This document shows positions 53,636 through 64,000 of a stretch of 64,000 nucleotides of DNA, in pieces. Location of the stretch: assembly GCF_002776525.5 (NCBI RefSeq), contig NC_045443.1, positions 54,575,307-54,639,306 on the forward strand. Reading direction: 5' to 3'. The DNA comes from Piliocolobus tephrosceles (Eukaryota; Chordata; Mammalia; Primates; Cercopithecidae). The notes under the pieces were generated by a model. It worked only from the letters and a program-made list of their open reading frames with translations. It did not search any database and was not told the origin of the DNA. A program made the position numbers and the translations under genes. The number at the start of each line of letters is the position of its first letter. Position 1 is the first letter of the stretch.

Positions 53636-54470
53636 AACGGGGGTGGTCTAGCCCCGTAAATCTCCCAGAAGGGGCCGAGGTACTGGAATCCCTTGGTAGT
53701 CATTTTCCGCATCTCTCACAACAGCACCCTTGACTTTTACCTTGGAGTTGCTAAGCCCTCAGCCTGCCAGAAGTCATGTATTTTACCCAGTGGACCCGAT
53801 TCTGTTTGGCCACCTATTTTCCCCCACTGTACTCTTACGGCTTTCTCCAAGACCAAGACCCTCTCTTGCTGTACCAGACAGCAAGTCCTGTGACTCCCTG
53901 CTGTGAGGAGCGCGGCACAGGCCTGCCTCCTAGGTGTTCGGGTCGAGATTTACAGCGGAGTCTCATCCTGGGACGTGTAAGTGCACTTCAGCGCAGGACC
54001 GCCCTGGACTGGGGAGACCGGAGCCGCGATTTTAGCCTCAACTCCCCCTCACTTAGCAAGGGATCTTACCGTCCTTGTTTGTAAATTAAAGAGTTGTAAA
54101 GGTAAAATGAGAACCATGAACTTGGAGGCAACTTGAACAAAAGTAAAACGCACCACGCAGAATGCAAAGTATTTTTCTTGTGCCTTGAAAACAGAGGCCA
54201 TGTGGTGGCCTGTTACATATCCTGTCATACCCTCATGGGGGCAGCCAGAGTTTAAGTAGAAACTGTCACAAGGCCGGTTGTGACTGGAGTGGTGTGTCTG
54301 TGACAGGTCTTTGGTTAGGCTGCTCCGTTGCTCCACACCTCCATTTCCCCTCTGAAAATGGGGGTGGTGTGGGGGGTGGACCAGATGGTCTCTCCTGGCC
54401 TAAAGACAGACCAGGTTGTCAGTGACAGGCAGAGGTCATGTGACTTGACAGGCCGAGGTCGTGTTGTGAC
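53636..54470. other. Spacer between DDIT3 and MBD6
   Basis: No exon or repeat family recognised. Mixed composition, rising in GC toward 54.5 kb. A minor upstream MBD6 exon cannot be excluded. Confidence 0.4.
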
Positions 54471-54529
54471 ATGTTGACCTGGAGAGGCGGGTCAAGTCTC
54501 AGCACACTACCCGGGAAGCCTTTGGGGCG

Positions 54530-55300
54530 GGGCAGGGCAAGTCGCGACTTTCATCTTTCGGGCCTGGCCCCTCCCGGACCTGGCATTCCTGGCTCCCGCA
54601 ACAGACTGTGGCTTTGGAAGGGGCCCCTCCCCGAGGAGGGCTGGGATTGGCCACCAGTGGCCTGGGAAGAGGCGCAGATCCTTCCGCGGAGGGAGGGGGG
54701 CCGCGTGGGGTGTTTGTTCTCTTGGGGATTAATGGGGGGTTGTGGGGGAGGGGTAGGCGCGCTCTCGCATGCGCACTGCGGCCCCTCCAGTTGGCTCGTC
54801 GCTGTCCGCTGGGCGGGGGCCCGGCCCCGCCCCTCTCCCGTCCGGGCAGCGGCGGAGGCGGCGGTGGCTGCGGCGGTGGCTGCGGCAGCGACGGAGGCGG
54901 CGGCGGCAGCGGCAGCAGCCTGCGCAGTGCCTTCTGGGAACGGAATCCCCAGGGCTGCCCCTGGCCCCCATGGCGCATGCGCGGGAGGCCGCTCGGTGAT
55001 CCGCGGCGGCGGCAGCGGCGCTTCCTGCTAGGACCGGCCGGGGCCGTACCGGAGGCTCGGGCTCCACCGACCCTCCTCCCACCCCCTCCCACTCACTCTC
55101 TGGGCCGCGACTGCGCAGGGCGGGGCCGGCCGAACCATGGGCCGCGGTGAGTGCGGGGCCCGGCCCCCCCACCCCGCCCCTCCCCCTCCCCTCCCCTCCT
55201 CTCCTGTCCCTACCCTCTGCCCCCTCCGCGTCCTCTCGGCCCCTTTCCGCGGCCCCATCCCCACTCCCCCGCCCTCACCTGCCCCCGCCGCTTCTCCCTC
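54530..55300 (+). promoter_or_regulatory. MBD6: MBD6 CpG-island promoter
   Basis: Very GC-rich, no TATA box. NRF1-type palindromes CGCATGCGC (54766-54774) and GCGCATGCGC (54973-54982) and several GC boxes are visible. A GGC/GCG-rich run spans 54848-54915. The exact start site is not determined. Confidence 0.75.
54990..55146 (+). other. MBD6: Proposed MBD6 non-coding exon 1 (5' end uncertain)
   Basis: A donor CGCG|GTGAGTG at 55147 closes an exon that contains ACCATGG with an ATG at 55137. Joined to the exon at 56165 that ATG gives a six-codon uORF. The left boundary here is a guess. Confidence 0.55.
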
Positions 55301-56164
55301 TCACTGCCTGACTTCTGCCTTCTTCACCGCCCTCCCCTCAGTGCTTCGCCCACCCTCCGCCCGCCCTCTCCCCAAGTTCCTTCCTACTTCGTGCGCCTTC
55401 CCCTCCTCCTCAAGCTGAGGGAAGCAGTCTGGGTGACAGGGCGCCTTGTTATGAGAGGGAAAGTTTGGAAGCCGCCAGTGTGGGGTGGGAGCGATGGTGA
55501 GGCTGGGGAGGATACCTGCAGGTTGGAGGGGCTTCCCCTGTCGGAGGACAGGCTCTCTTGGAGTCAGTGGGATAGGAGATTCTGAATCTCTTTGCCTTAG
55601 GCTTGAGGGAAAATCAGGAGCTTCTCAGGATCCTGGGAGAAGACTGAGCTGTGATCCTCACCTCTTAAGACCTGAATGAACTAGATCAGCGATTGTCTGA
55701 TGGAGCAGGCATGGGGGGAGTTCTGCTGGTACCACCCCAGCGGGCAGTTGGGCAATTGCCTGGTGACCTGTGGGGCAATCTGTACTTTTTATATCATCTT
55801 CCTGGGTAGGGAACGACAGGAGCCAGACACTCTGGGAAACTTCCTAGTGGCCTAGCATTATGGGAATGTGCCCATACTCCTGGTTGAAGTCTTCAATTCC
55901 GAATGGACGGAGGCCTTGCCCTTCATATCCCTAAGAATTGTGCTAGACTTTCTTGGTCCCAGGGAGCTGAGGTTCTGACCCTCTGGTCCCTAGGGACTGG
56001 GCTTGGAAAGGATGGTTGTAGACTAAGCCAGCAGATCCCTGAGATCTTTATAGGCGCTTGCCTCACATTGTTAAGGATCTTTCTCTTGAGAGGGTGCTGG
56101 GCTGTGGTGCTCTTCAGAGTTGGGCAGACTCCTGATAGTCCCCTCTCTCTACTTTGCGTTGCAG

Positions 56165-56228
56165 GTGTGGGCTAAGCTGGTGGCCCCGGCTTTAGACTGG
56201 ACCCCACAATGTTTGCAGAGATGTTCAG
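56165..56228 (+). other. MBD6: Proposed MBD6 non-coding exon 2
   Basis: Bounded by GCGTTGCAG and GTAGCT, 64 nt long. It contains two in-frame ATGs (56209 and 56221) that start a uORF ending in the next exon. Confidence 0.6.
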
Positions 56229-56443
56229 GTAGCTGTGGTGATACAGCAGAGGACTCCTCATTCTCCCTCCCAGCTCTCTGAGGGGTTCCCCTTGCTCCTC
56301 TGGGGCTTTCCCTGAGTTTTCTTGGGTCTCCCCACAACCTTTGCCTTCCTGGAGTCCTCCCTCAGGTACCTCGCCCAGTTTAATCCTCCTAGTGCCTACA
56401 TGGATGTCTGTGTTATCAGGCACGCGGGAGCTGATTACACACA

Positions 56444-59400
56444 ATGAATGGGGGCAATGAGAGCAGTGGAGCAGACAGAGCTGGGGGCCCTGTGGCCACA
56501 TCTGTCCCCATCGGCTGGCAGCGCTGTGTGCGAGAGGGTGCTGTGCTCTACATCAGGTACGGATCTTCTCAGGTCCCCAAGCTCTGCCACTCCAGTTGCC
56601 CGGGTTTTCTTTCTTCCACTTCTCCTCTTAGCTCAGCTCTCTGGTACCCGATTGCTCTCCTCTCTTCCCCTTCCTTCCTCAGCCTTTTTGCTTTCTGTAG
56701 CTCTGGGCCTTTGAATCCATTCTCCCTCTTTCTGTGTCTTCCCACATTCCTTACCCTCTGTTCTTCTAGGAGGATCTGTAACTTAAGCACTGTGCTTTAG
56801 GAGTATTGTCTGATTCACTGCCAGCTAACCCCATGTCCTCTGACCCTGTCCTCTTCCAGTCCAAGTGGCACAGAGCTGTCTTCCTTGGAGCAAACCCGGA
56901 GCTACCTCCTCAGCGATGGGACCTGCAAGTGCGGTCTGGAGTGTCCACTTAATGTCCCCAAGGTCAGAGTGGTGAGAGGTGCCTGAGAGTACAGAGATAA
57001 GCTAAAAGCCTTAATGCAAATCACTGACTGAGGTTGCCCTTCTCACAGATTCCAGCCCCTCAGGGTCCCTGTCCTTGCTTTCCACCTTACAGGTTTTCAA
57101 CTTTGACCCTTTGGCCCCGGTGACCCTGGGTGGGGCTGGGGTGGGGCCAGCATCAGAGGAGGACATGACCAAGCTGTGCAACCACAGGCGGAAAGCTGTT
57201 GCTATGGCAACTCTGTACCGCAGCATGGAGACCACCTGCTCACACTCTTCTCCTGGTGAGTCTTCTGCCACTTTACAGAAGACCGAGGAAAACCTAAGGG
57301 CTTGGAAGGCTGGTGGTGGGAGGAGTTCCATGAGAGGGAGCAAAGAGAAAGGGGAGTGGGTGGGGAGCTACGTGGTGAGAGGAGGGCACAGGGAGGTTGG
57401 GAACTTGTGGGAGATGGAACTAGAGAAGACAAAAGAAAGTTTTTGGAAGGGGAGCCACAGGCTGACCCTTCATTTTTCATTTATTGCAGGAGAGGGAGCG
57501 AGCCCCCAAATGTTCCACACTGTGTCCCCAGGGCCCCCCTCTGCCCGCCCTCCCTGTCGAGTTCCTCCTACAACTCCACTTAATGGGGGTCCTGGCTCCC
57601 TTCCCCCAGAACCACCCTCAGCTTCCCAGGCCTTCCCCTCTCTAGCAGGCCCTGGGGGGCTTTTCCCACCAAGGCTTCCTGACCCAGTCCCTTCTGGAGG
57701 CAGTAGCAGCCCCCGTTTCCTCCCAAGGGGCAATGCCCCCTCTCCAGCCCCACCTCCTCCACCTGCTATCAGCCTCAATGCTCCCTCATACAACTGGGGA
57801 GCTGCCCTCAGATCCAGCCTGGTGCCCTCTGACCTGGGCGCTCCTCCGGCCCCTCATGCCTCCTCCTCACCACCTTTAGACCCTCCTCTCTTCCACTGTA
57901 GTGATGCCTTAACACCCCCTCCCCTGCCCCCAAGCAATAATCTCCCTGCCCACCCTGGTCCTGCCATTCAGCCACCAGTGTCTTCAGCCACTATGCACCT
58001 GCCCCTGGTCTTGGGGCCCCTGGGAGGGGCCCCCACAGTGGAGGGGCCTGGGGCACCCCCCTTCCTTGCTAGCAGCCTACTCTCTGCAGCGGCCAAGGCA
58101 CAGCATCCCCCACTACCCCCTCCCAGCACTTTACAGGGCCGAAGGCCCCGTGCCCCGGTGCCCTCAACTTCCCACTCCTCATCACTTCGTCCCTCTCAGC
58201 GTCGTCCCCGCAGACCCCCTACTGTATTTCGATTGCTAGAAGGGAGAGGCCCTCAAACCCCTAGACGGAGCCGTCCTCGGGCCCCTGCTCCTGTCCCTCA
58301 ACCCTTTTCTCTCCCAGAGCCATCCCAACCAATTCTCCCTTCTGTGCTGTCCCTGCTGGGACTCCCCACCCCTGGCCCTTCCCACTCTGATGGAAGCTTT
58401 AACCTTTTGGGGTCAGATGCACACCTTCCTCCTCCCCCAACCCTCTCCTCAGGGAGCCCTCCCCAGCCCAGGCACCCTATCCAGTCCTCCCTGCCTGGGA
58501 CCACCAGTGGCAGCCTCAGCAGTGTGCCAGGTATGTGAGTGTTGTGGAGCCCTTCCTCATCCTGGCTGGAAAGAGGCAGCCAAGGCATTTAGGGGAATGT
58601 TCAGAGAGCTCTTTGAGGGTTTTCTGGGTTGGGGGCAGGGTTTCTTTGGATGCTGGGAGAAAGGGCCTCCCTTGAGCTGAATTTCTCTCCTCTTTTACAG
58701 GTGCCCCTGCCCCACCAGCTGCCTCCAAAGCCCCGGTAGTCCCCAGCCCTGTGCTTCAAAGCCCATCCGAAGGGCTGGGGATGGGGGCGGGCCCGGCCTG
58801 CCCTCTGCCTCCCCTGGCTGGTGGAGAGGCTTTCCCTTTCCCCAGCCCGGAGCAGGGCCTGGCACTGAGTGGAGCTGGCTTCCCTGGGATGCTTGGGGCC
58901 TTGCCTCTCCCTCTGAGTCTGGGGCAGCCTCCACCTTCTCCATTGCTCAACCACAGTTTATTTGGTGTGCTGGCTGGGGGAGGAGGACAGCCTCCTCCTG
59001 AGTCCCTGCTACCCCCACCAGGAGGACCTGGTCCTCCCCTAGCCCCAGGAGAGCCTGAAGGGCCTTCGCTTTTGGTGGCTTCCTTGCTTCCTCCACCACC
59101 CTCAGACCTTCTTCCACCTCCTTCAGCACCTCCCAGCAACCTCCTTGCCTCTTTCCTGCCCCTGTTGGCTCTGGGCCCCACAGCTGGGGATGGGGAGGGA
59201 TCTGCAGAGGGAGCCGGGGGTCCAAGTGGGGAGCCATTTTCAGGCTTGGGAGACCTGTCCCCCCTACTTTTCCCCCCACTTTCAGCCCCCCCTACCCTCA
59301 TAGCTTTAAATTCTGCGCTGCTGGCTGCCAGCCTGGATCCCCCCTCGGGGACACCCCCCCAGGTGAGGATAGGGGTGAGTAGCTGGGACAGAACACAACA

Positions 59401-61365
59401 TAGAATGAGAGATGGGAGCTGGGAATAAAAAGCTTTCAGTTTCATTCCTGAGCTCTTCCTTGGGGCCTCTGGGGAGGCCTTAGTTCTTGGCTGGGGGTAG
59501 GATGACTACAAGAATTGGGTCTGTATTTAATAAGCATGGCCTATCTCACTTGAGGCTTCAGTCAGATAGTGGATATGAAAGCACTATAGATATGTTGAGT
59601 ATTTTACACACGTGTTAGAATCATTCTTTTTTCTTAGCCCTGTGTCCTGAGTGCCCCCCAACCTGGACCACCTACCTCCAGTGTCACCACGGCAACTACT
59701 GACCCGGGAGCCTCCTCTCTGGGCAAGGCCCCCTCCAACTCAGGGAGACCCCCCCAACTCCTTAGCCCTCTGCTGGGTGCCAGCCTGCTGGGTGAGTCTG
59801 AGGGAGTGTGAATTCACACTCTTGGTGTGAAAAAGCAGCTGTAAAACTTGGGAGTAGTGGCTGAATAAATTGGGGAAGAAAGTCTTTGGCCACTGGATAA
59901 AGCCTAAAGAGAATAGTAGGGTCTGCCCAGCCCAATTGGTTTGCCTAGGGAGAGACCCCTGACTATAATTTCTCAACAGGTGACCTGTCTTCGCTGACCA
60001 GCAGCCCTGGAGCCCTCCCCGGCCTGTTGCAGCCTCCTGGCCCTCTTCTCTCTGGCCAGTTGGGGCTGCAGCTCCTCCCTGGGGGGGGAGCTCCTCCACC
60101 CCTCTCAGAGGCTTCTAGTCCCCTAGCCTGCCTGCTACAGAGTCTCCAGGTGAGGGTGTGGGCATGTATTTGTCAGGGAGATAATTTTTTCTCAAACTGG
60201 AAAGTTAGGGCTTTCTGAGTTATAGCAGAAGAGGGACCATATTTGGGATTGACTGAGAACTTATTTTTTGCCAGCAGATCCCTCCAGAGCAGCCAGAAGC
60301 CCCTTGTCTACCCCCTGAGAGCCCCGCCTCAGCCCTCGAACCAGAGCCTGCCCGGCCTCCCCTCAGTGCCTTAGCCCCACCCCACGGTTCTCCCGACCCC
60401 CCAGTCCCTGAGCTGCTCACTGGGAGGGGGTCAGGGAAACGGGGCCGGAGGGGAGGAGGGGGACTTAGGGGCATTAATGGTGAGGCCAGGCCAGCCCGGG
60501 GCCGAAAGCCTGGCAGCCGGCGGGAGCCTGGCCGACTGGCCCTCAAATGGGGGACACGTGGTGGCTTCAATGGACAAATGGAAAGGTCCCCAAGAAGAAC
60601 CCACCATTGGCAGCATAATGGGGAGCTGGCTGAAGGGGGTGCTGAGCCCAAGGATCCACCCCCTCCTGGGCCCCATTCTGAGGACCTTAAGGTGAGTGCA
60701 GAGTGCTGGCAGTCTGGGCTCAGGGGCTCTGAGGAAAGGCTGGGGCTGTGGTACCTTTTTTGAAATTTCCCACACACACAGTCCATCTTTTCTCAGGTGC
60801 CCCCGGGAGTAGTCAGAAAGTCTCGTCGTGGCCGTAGGAGAAAATACAAGTGAGTGATGGGCCTGCTATAGTGCTGGCCTTTGCCTACTTCTTTTTGGTT
60901 TGGACAGTTCTAATGTCCAAATAGTGGCTTGGTTTTCAAAAGAGCGGATACTTATTTGAATATGAGTAAGGATATTATGCCTTTACTATCCAAACGTAAA
61001 AAGTTTCCCACCCAAACTTCTGAAATGGACCTGGTGCTTGGGAGCCGTTCCTGATCATCTGTGCCCCTTATTGCAGCCCTACGCGGAACAGCAATAGCTC
61101 CCGCCAGGACATTACCTTGGAACCCAGCCCTACAGCCCGAGTAAGTGTGTGTTTGGGTGGGTGGGTGTATGGGTAGGGTGTAAGCGATGAGGCAGCAGGA
61201 GTAAAGGAGAGTTAGAGGGAGTGGGGAGAAAAGACGACTTCCTGATACCTAGCAATTGACCACTTCTTTCAACTTCTCCTCTGGTATTAGGCGGCTGTCC
61301 CTCTGCCTCCCCGGGCCCGCCCTGGCCGTCCTGCCAAAAACAAGAGGAGGAAACTGGCCCCATAG
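56444..61365 (+). CDS. MBD6: MBD6 methyl-CpG-binding-domain protein 6
   Basis: MBD6 is a nuclear protein that joins the BAP1/ASXL (PR-DUB) deubiquitinase complex. Its MBD-like fold does not bind methyl-CpG strongly. Eleven coding exons: 56444-56556, 56860-56962, 57093-57255, 57490-58530, 58701-59362, 59638-59791, 59980-60149, 60278-60691, 60797-60849, 61077-61140 and 61291-61365. They sum to 3012 nt, 1003 residues, the same as human. The MBD lies near residues 11-81 (PIGWQRCVREGAVLYIS, then CKCGLECPLNV). Most of the rest is Pro/Ser/Leu-rich and disordered. The C-terminus is basic (KSRRGRRRKY, then KNKRRKLAP). The exon at 56420 has a short 5'UTR part before the ATG. Confidence 0.97.
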
Positions 61366-62270
61366 CAGCCATACCTGGAGCTGGATCTAACCCTGAATGG
61401 GGAGAGCTGAGTGCTGAGCCTTGGGAGCCCCTGCCAGCCACCTGCACCTGTGGACAGTGGGTGGGGGCACTACTCCCCACTCAGAGCACAAATGCAACTC
61501 CTTCCCTACAATCCCATCCTGAGCCATTGCAGGGGGCAGGGAAGTTCACCCCCTCCCCCCCAAGCCATGTCACTGAAAAGGCCTGGGGGGGGATGGTATA
61601 TGGCCCTTTCCCCACCAGGCGCTAAGGGGAACACCCCCTTCCCCCAGGTCTTTTATTTGTTTAAGTTATTTTTGCACAAATGACTCTTTTATATTTAATT
61701 CGATTTCATTGCCTCCCTTCTTAAAGCCAACAGGCTCAGTTTACAAACCTGTGAGCTACTGTTGGCTGCTGCCCTCCTTCCCAGTGAAAGGTACAAAGCA
61801 ATAAGCATCATGCATCCTCCCCTTACCCCTCCAACACCCCTCTGCCTCTGGCTCAGGTTGCTCAAAGCACAGATCCCCTCTTACCCCTGTCCCCAGGTTT
61901 GAAACACATAGCCTCATTTCAAGGTGTAGCCAGGTTCCCCCCACTTTCCTCTGGGATATAAAAAAGGGGGTAAGGGGGCAAAGAGAGCCCTCTGGGCCTC
62001 TCCTCCCATACACACTACACTGCCCCTTCTCCCCCCATCAAAACGCTCAGAGACGTTGTGATGATGCGACTGAGGATTATGCAACGTGGTCCAACCGGAG
62101 CGGCCAGCATGACCAGCTGTCCAGGGGCTGCCTCCTGCCTTTTCTTTTGTAAAGACAAGACCCTTGGGAGTTTTAATTCTGTTTTGTACTTGCCCTATGG
62201 GGCCTCCACTGCTTTTCTATGGGAGACACTCTTAATTTAACAGATGAGAATATTTTGAACCTCTGGCTCT
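61366..62270 (+). other. MBD6: MBD6 3'UTR
   Basis: About 0.9 kb of 3'UTR without a canonical AATAAA that I could find. The end near 62270 is inferred from the drop in conservation-like character and from the neighbouring DCTN2 end. Confidence 0.5.
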
Positions 62271-62419
62271 GGCTCTGTACTCATTTTTTATTTAGTTCTT
62301 TGGTAAGAACAGGTTACAATTTAAATCCATCTGTTGTAGTATAGAGTGGCTTAGACTGCCTGTTATGATGAATGCCTATGTCCTAGTGCTGCTTCCTCCC
62401 CAGGAAACACAGCAGAGGC

Positions 62420-62794
62420 CACACAGAGTACAACAGCATTTAATGGTCAGAAACAGTTGTACAGTATTACAGTCAGCCACAGAAGCTGTGTTGGAGGACA
62501 AGACCCAATCCTTCCCCACACCAGGCAAAGCAGTATTGGACACGAGCTGGCATGTGGCTGGGCCCACGTCCTTATCCCCCAGGCCTGAGGGGAGACCACC
62601 TTCTAATAACCAACCCCTAGCTACCACTCTATTCATCAGGGGAGGGGTATAAACCCCACATGCAAGAAGAACCCTTGCCCCCAGTGTCAAATGGGATGGG
62701 GATGCTAGAGTTATAGTAAAGGGGAAACCCTATGTAAGCTGTTAACAGTTCACAGGGGTAGGGATTACCCCTGTTCTCCAGCTCCCAAATGTGC
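62420..62794 (-). terminator. DCTN2: DCTN2 3'UTR and poly(A) signal
   Basis: ATTAAA on the minus strand at 62439-62444 places the gene end near 62420, tail to tail with MBD6. Confidence 0.75.
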
Positions 62795-62881
62795 TCACTT
62801 TCCCAGCTTCTTCATCCGTTCATCAATGCTGGCAAAGTTCCCCTCAACTGTGGCCAGGTTTTCACGCATAGTTGTCTGCAC
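62795..62881 (-). CDS. DCTN2: DCTN2 (dynamitin) last coding exon
   Basis: The exon opens after TTTGTAG and encodes VQTTMRENLATVEGNFASID then ERMKKLGK and stop, the C-terminus of dynamitin, the p50 subunit that builds the shoulder of the dynactin complex for dynein-driven transport. Phase 0 at the acceptor. The rest of the gene continues beyond the window. 62882-64000 is intron with no further exon recognised. Confidence 0.93.
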   Translation of the reverse strand: MQTTMRENLATVEGNFASIDERMKKLGK

Positions 62882-63199
62882 CTACAAAGTGGTAGAGAGG
62901 TTTTACTCTTTGTCAGGTCGAGATGCTTAACTGGATGAGGACCTGAAGGAATTCTCTGAGAGAAGACAAGAAATGGAAGCAGTTTGTGGGCCACAGGGGA
63001 TGTTTATAGCACCAATTTTCAAGCTACCCTTAAAGAGTACCACAGACCAAGCTCTAGGTGTGCCAAGCAGGCAGGACTCTTGAGAATTCCCATCCTGACT
63101 TCAACCAGAACAGTTTTTTAAAATCTGTTTTATGCAATGAGAGCTAAATAAGATTTTGTTGAAATGAGCGTTTCACTAGTTCAAAATGTTAGAAAACTA

Positions 63200-63325
63200 C
63201 TCTGGAGAAAGAGGGTATTATTCTAAGTCCTTTATATATTTTTTCATTTATCTCAGTGATCCTGTGATTGATGCTGGTCTCTCGACTTTAATGCTCCTTC
63301 CAGCACTGAGAATAGTGCCTCCAAC
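63200..63325. repeat. Possible MIR/L2 fragment in the DCTN2 intron
   Basis: 'attattctaagtcctttata' and 'catttatctcagtgatcctg' resemble an ancient SINE/LINE end. A similar piece lies at about 63880-63980 ('atttcatctcatctatataa'). Confidence 0.45.
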
Positions 63326-63342
63326 AGAAATTGTGGACTTGC

Positions 63343-63647
63343 GGCCAGGTGCAGTGGCTCACACCTGTAATCCCAGCACTTTGGGAGGCCGAGGCGGGTG
63401 GATCACTTGAGGTCAGGAGTTTGAGACCACCCTGGACAACATGGTGAAACCCCATCTCTACTAAAAAAAACAAAAATTAGGTGTGGTGGTGTGTGCCTGT
63501 AATCCCAGCTACTCAATAGGCTGAGTCAGGAGAATCGCTTGAGTCTGGGAGGTGGAGGCTGCAGTGAACTGAGATCGTGCCACTGCACTCCAGCCTGGGC
63601 GACAAAGCGAAACTCTTGTCTTAAAAATAAAAAATAAAATAATAAAA
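63343..63647 (+). repeat. Alu (plus) with 17-bp target duplication
   Basis: agaaattgtggacttgc occurs at 63326-63342 and 63648-63664. Confidence 0.95.
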
Positions 63648-64000
63648 AGAAATTGTGGACTTGCTGTGTGCCAGGCATTACTAAAAGAATGAAGGAACTA
63701 GGTGAGGCTCATTGTCCAGGGTCAGAAAGGAAGCAACAGAACCAGCTTAGGGCCTGGCTTCTAACTTCAAAGCCCAGATTCCTTCCAGTGTACTGTGCTT
63801 ATCAGGGAGAGTAAAGCTGAGACGACAGAGGGAAAGAGTTGGGTTTTATAAGAAAACGTGTTCACTAGCCCCTAACAATTTGCCCATATTATTTCATCTC
63901 ATCTATATAACTCTGAGGGAGGTATAATTTCCCAAATGGAAAGATGGAGGTTCACAGGTTGTCGAAGGGCCTTCACATTGAAAACATGATGGAGTCTCCA

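Noticed and set aside
54471..55150. Several long overlapping ORFs (up to 197 codons) on both strands
   Set aside because: They reflect the GC-rich CpG island with few stop codons. Composition is poly-Gly/Ala/Arg, no domain is seen, and the frames conflict with each other.
58756..59445. 229-codon antisense ORF over an MBD6 exon
   Set aside because: Shadow of the Pro-rich sense frame (CCN codons give GGN antisense).

Overview
This is primate genomic DNA. It corresponds gene for gene to the block that in human lies on chromosome 12q13.3: GLI1 - ARHGAP9 - MARS1 - DDIT3 - MBD6 - DCTN2. The many young Alu copies carry 'ggcttgagcc' near the A box and 'ggctagttttttgt' in the middle instead of the human-type 'ggcgtgagcc' and 'ggctaatttttgt'. 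That pattern is typical of Old World monkey AluY lineages, so a macaque, baboon or guenon is likely; I cannot choose between them.

Layout, left to right. 1-6541: the 3' half of GLI1 (+), zinc fingers 2-5 to the stop. 6802-13730: all coding exons of ARHGAP9 (-). 13749-21213: Alu- and L2-rich DNA with a 10-N gap at the centre of a near-perfect ~0.98 kb palindrome that is probably an assembly error. 21214-47975: complete MARS1 (+), 21 coding exons adding to exactly 900 codons plus stop, with one intron (36.1-43.1 kb) that is mostly Alu. 47915-52661: DDIT3/CHOP (-), with two non-coding exons carrying a spliced upstream ORF, two coding exons (169 aa), and the mir-616 hairpin in intron 1. 52661-53160: the DDIT3 stress promoter (ERSE pair, AP-1, ATF4/CEBP element). 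About 54.5-62.3 kb: MBD6 (+), a second CpG island, two proposed 5'UTR exons and 11 coding exons (1003 aa). 62420-64000: the last exon and part of the last intron of DCTN2 (-).

The six genes strictly alternate in strand, giving three tail-to-tail pairs (GLI1/ARHGAP9, MARS1/DDIT3, MBD6/DCTN2). MARS1 and DDIT3 overlap at their 3' ends. Both also carry an ATF4-type CARE motif at the promoter, so a translation enzyme and the stress factor CHOP may be co-induced in the integrated stress response.

I see no previously undescribed biological system. The observations most worth a second look are small: loss of the human-type DDIT3 exon 3 acceptor, a GC donor inside the CHOP upstream ORF, two proposed MBD6 upstream ORFs (one ending in an ATGA overlap with the main start), a possible 24-nt in-frame MARS1 microexon, the mir-616 hairpin formed by an inverted L2 duplication, and the N-centred palindrome. 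Exon boundaries were read by eye from splice sites and reading frame. Homology statements come from remembered human proteins, not from a search.
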